Below are positions 35,001 to 36,400 of a stretch of DNA of 36,400 nucleotides, piece after piece. Numbering within the stretch: the first letter of the stretch is position 1; each line of letters begins with the position of its first letter. A model generated the notes under the pieces. That model was not told where the DNA came from. It saw only the letters and a program-made list of their open reading frames with translations, and did no database searches. Both the position numbers and the translations under genes were made by a program. Where the stretch lies: assembly GCA_910585275.1 (NCBI GenBank), contig CAJUCW010000036.1, positions 1 to 36,400 of the forward strand. The letters run 5' to 3'. The stretch comes from an uncultured Muribaculaceae bacterium. Lineage in GTDB: Bacteria > Bacteroidota > Bacteroidia > Bacteroidales > Muribaculaceae.

Positions 35001-35268
35001 CCATATTTTCGGTCAGTGGCACTTTGACGGTATGATAGCCGACATAAGAAACCTGCACTTCCGTTACTTTGGAAGGAACAGTAAGTGAGAATTTTCCGTC
35101 GATGTCGGTTGCCACGCCAGCTCCGCCACCGATAGGCATGACGGTTGCACCGATGAGCGGTTCATTGTTCGCAGCATCGACAACCGTGCCGTGATATGTG
35201 CGCGTCTGGGCCATCGCTGTCCAGCTGCACACTACCAGTGCCATCAAGATTAAAAACAGTTTTCTCAT
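32035..35268 (-). CDS. SusC/RagA family TonB-linked outer-membrane transporter
   Basis: Outer-membrane active transporter of 1077 residues. The signal peptide (about 1-20) is followed by a carboxypeptidase-D-like domain (about 22-95: GTVVDAANNEPLIGATV and VSYVGYHTVKV). The TonB-box region is LDDVMVVAFG, and the plug domain has IRGISSLYSGIEPLVIVDGA and SISVLKDAASAALYGARGAA. The 22-strand barrel ends in the strand GGLEVIF. It is full length and intact. It is the first gene of the locus, with susD 20 bases behind. No SusR-type, hybrid two-component or ECF sigma/anti-sigma regulator lies within the window. Confidence 0.96.
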   Translation of the reverse strand: MRKLFLILMALVVCSWTAMAQTRTYHGTVVDAANNEPLIGATVMPIGGGAGVATDIDGKFSLTVPSKVTEVQVSYVGYHTVKVPLTENMVVSLASSSKTLDDVMVVAFGTTTKEAFTGSAAVVNAADIQQHTTSNVADALVGTVPGLQMRGSTGAPGSTGSINIRGISSLYSGIEPLVIVDGAPYPASLSNIPQSDIASISVLKDAASAALYGARGAAGVIIITTKRGANKDAQITVNAKWGSNSRAVQDYDVIDNPGAYYEAYYSQIYNYNVYGQGMSAAAANAAANNTMLGQLMYNVYTLPEGENLIGMDGRLNPNATLGRTFEYNGESRYLIPDNWNDIAYKDGFRQEYNVSINGGNDRASMYASLSYLGDEGILTPSKYDRFSGRIRAEYQAKNWLRIGGNIGYTYGSTTGNPSMGTDFSSNNILYFTGMIAPIYPVYVRGVDSNGNPYILNDEYGNIRFDYGQQDYYNGLRPFGAPGNPIGTQLYDTNKSTGHQLNATFNATFDFTDYLKFEVVSNVTWGETQGTGAYSPFTPGGKATNGGITKSVTTNVRTNNTQTLTFYKHFCDHYVNVMAGHEYYRSDGSYLGASGRGMFSPSILELNAFADVQVDASSYKNRYNVEGWFGSVQYNYLEKYYASASYRRDASSRFAKAHRWGNFWSIGAAWMISKEDFLASTHNWLDYLKLKVSIGQQGNDNISSSYAWTNMYNLQRASKTQMSPIFNMGFGNPEITWETTTNLNVGVEFGFFDNRLAGNIDFYNKNTSNLLFWLSVPESTGGRGYYGNMGTIRNTGVELSLSGTPIRTKDYEWTINANLSHNVNKIVSLPKAKTKVYGGFYEGSYWYEEGEPMYNYMNLAYAGVNDKGESLYYYDPNLIQADGGMTTSKPGKIKDPKYVTTKAGEASRYAVGSILPKVYGGFSTTVKVKWFDITATFDYQIGGKVYDSRYATLMTPDASLTGSSAGRNFHKDYIKSWSPNNTTSNIPRWQIGDENAVQASDRFLTNAGYLNFQSFTVGFTFPKFFKDIEKLRVYCAGENLCFWSARKGLDPRYSFGGNASVGAYSPMRTISGGLEVIF

Positions 35269-35366
35269 ACTTTAATAATTTAGAGATAGACTATTATTGC
35301 AATTATACGCTGGGGTACGGATCAAGATTGTGAAATCAAATATGTTGGAGGCATATCCGATGATTT

Positions 35367-35380
35367 GCATGATTTCATGC
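35367..35380. promoter_or_regulatory. 14-bp palindrome upstream of susC
   Basis: GCATGATTTCATGC, perfect arms of six around TT, 99 bases before the susC start. It is a possible operator for a dimeric regulator; single occurrence, no other support. Confidence 0.3.
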
Positions 35381-35458
35381 AGTCAACCGGGATAAAAGGC
35401 ACGCCAAGGCGCAAAGCACGCAAAGGAATTTTCGCCAAGATTCTTGCGATATTCTTTA

Positions 35459-35565
35459 TGTAGGGACGTGCCTTCGACACGTTGGAATGTACAATATATT
35501 TAGTTGGGAGACAGGTTGGTAATCAAATGATTGATGGTTTAACATACCGAAGGTGTGTCCCTACA
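35459..35565. repeat. inverted pair of REP-like palindromes
   Basis: TGTAGGGACGTGCCTTCGACACGT (35459-35482) and, inverted, ACATACCGAAGGTGTGTCCCTACA (35542-35565). They agree at 18 of 24 positions and every difference is a transition. Each copy is itself a hairpin (ACGTG...CACGT in the first). The arrangement resembles dispersed palindromic elements of Bacteroidales intergenic DNA. Confidence 0.6.
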
Positions 35566-35580
35566 AAATAATACTATTCC

Positions 35581-35641
35581 CCAATAAAAGTATAGAAATA
35601 TCGCAATTATTCTCCATTAAAAGTGTAGAAATACAGCATTT
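35581..35641 (+). repeat. two-copy direct repeat, 33-bp period
   Basis: CCAATAAAAGTATAGAAATA (from 35581) and CCATTAAAAGTGTAGAAATA (from 35614) share 23 of the first 28 bases. Short and non-coding. Confidence 0.6.
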
Positions 35642-35673
35642 CTGCGTAAGCACCATGTTCCTGTAGTGTTATA

Positions 35674-36062
35674 GACAGGAGCACATGAGCAACAGTAGTT
35701 ATATTCCAATCACATTTTCTCCTGTTCACACTTCCTCCTGTTTCCACTGTTCTCCTGTCTTTATGAGTTTTATTGACAGAAGCACAGGAGCAACAGTAGT
35801 AATATTACAATCGCATTTCCTCCTGTTCATATTTCCTCCTGTTTCTCCTGTTCTCCTGTCTTTATGAGTTTTATAGACAGAAGCATAGGAGCAACAGTAG
35901 TAATATTACAATCACATTTTCTCTTGTTCATATTTCCTCCTGTTTCTCCTGTTCTCCTGTCTTTATGAGTTTTATTGACAGGAGCACATGAGCAACAATA
36001 GATTTTTCCCAATCACATTTACTCCTGTCTCCTGTCCATATATATCCATATATCTCCTGTCT
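35674..36062 (+). repeat. 101-bp tandem repeat array, three full units and a diverged fourth
   Basis: Units begin with GACAGRAGCA at 35674, 35775, 35876 and 35977, exactly 101 bases apart. Each holds several TCTCCTGT/TTCCTCCTGT motifs. At each junction CTCCTGTC and GACAGGAG (or GACAGAAG) form a hairpin around a 15-base loop. A period of 101 is not a multiple of three, so the array cannot code for a repeated peptide. The fourth unit drifts after about 50 bases. Confidence 0.85.
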
Positions 36063-36400
36063 CATTATATAATAGAAGTAATATCGGGATTCAAACATAT
36101 CATCATACAAAATTGAGAATAAGGTTAAGATAGTATCCGGTGAGGATGCTTTTTTAGACATGTCAATTCAATGATATCTTAAAATTTTTGAAGAATAATT
36201 TAAAAATATCATTTTGTCTGCATTTTTACTATTTTACGACTAAGGATTATAATAAATCGACGGTTTTGACCTGAAAACATAACACTATTATGGCAATTTT
36301 CTTAAAAAATGTTCGGAAGAAATGTTTATATAATAAATTTTTTTCGAGTAACTATTCAGCGGACGCGCCGATGTAGTCGCCGTTTAGAAAAGGGCGAGGA

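Larger units (their letters stand above)
35269..36400. other. gene-free, AT-rich, repeat-containing region upstream of susC
   Basis: No open frame here looks like a gene. In order it holds a 14-bp palindrome (35367-35380), two REP-like palindromes facing each other (35459-35565), a 33-bp duplication (35581-35641) and a 101-bp tandem array (35674-36062). A further 340 bp of AT-rich sequence shows nothing I recognise. Weak -7-like boxes exist near susC (TATAATTG on the minus strand, 35299-35306) without a good -33. Confidence 0.7.

Noticed and set aside
35674..36062. CRISPR array
   Set aside because: Whole units repeat without unique spacers, and no cas genes are present.
35685..36161. Short open frames on both strands in the tandem array
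   Set aside because: The 101-bp period shifts frame at every unit; the peptides show no start signal or family features.
36063..36400. Start of another gene at the right edge
   Set aside because: The sequence is AT-rich without a frame of useful length or a recognisable start; the GC-rich last 40 bases are too short to judge.

Overview
The window looks like chromosomal DNA of a gut-type member of the order Bacteroidales. The signs are a SusC/SusD pair, a secreted C10 protease with a type IX secretion tail, promoters of the TTTG-N20-TAnnTTTG type, weak Shine-Dalgarno signals, a Bacteroidetes-style tyrosine recombinase, an AAA-ATPase/PD-(D/E)XK protein and a DUF5063 protein. The family Muribaculaceae is my guess from overall impression; no marker here proves it.

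Layout. 1-78: a possible 5' end of a group II intron running off the left edge, directly behind the clpX terminator. 120-3724 (minus): tig, clpP and clpX, the protein-folding and proteolysis cluster in its common order, with a well-formed promoter before tig. 3746-7141 (minus): a DUF3943 outer-membrane protein and a phosphohexomutase. 7408-11345 (plus): a compact gene chain, yicC, gmk, nadD, a DUF5063 gene and an M18 aminopeptidase, ended by a strong terminator. 11445-12011: a flavin reductase. 12083-13600: a two-gene unit with a structured leader, coding for a YtfE/RIC-like di-iron hemerythrin and a LuxR-type regulator whose receiver domain lacks the phospho-accepting Asp. 13613-14871: an IS5-type insertion sequence with a TTA target duplication and very long terminal inverted repeats, each folding into a ~92-nt hairpin. 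15015-19741 (plus): a class A penicillin-binding protein, peptide deformylase and EttA. 19833-20726 (minus): meso-diaminopimelate dehydrogenase. 21049-23480 (plus): an AspT-like transporter and a UPF0126/TRIC-like membrane protein. 23603-24973: a tyrosine recombinase that abuts, tail to tail, an AAA-ATPase/nuclease-like gene (24974-26536). 26782-35268 (minus): SusC, SusD, a lipoprotein and a C10 cysteine protease, which read as a protein or peptide acquisition locus. 35269-36400: over 1 kb without genes, AT-rich, with REP-like palindromes, a 33-bp duplication and a 101-bp tandem repeat array.

How it fits together. Most of the left two thirds is housekeeping: proteostasis, nucleotide and NAD synthesis, cell-wall synthesis (PBP1A and diaminopimelate metabolism) and translation. 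The accessory parts are the nitrosative-stress pair, the IS element, the recombinase/ATPase pair and the nutrient-uptake locus with its repeat-rich upstream DNA. The most unusual structures are the hairpin-bearing IS termini, the hairpin array upstream of susC and the possible intron boundary at the left edge. No CRISPR array, tRNA or rRNA was seen.
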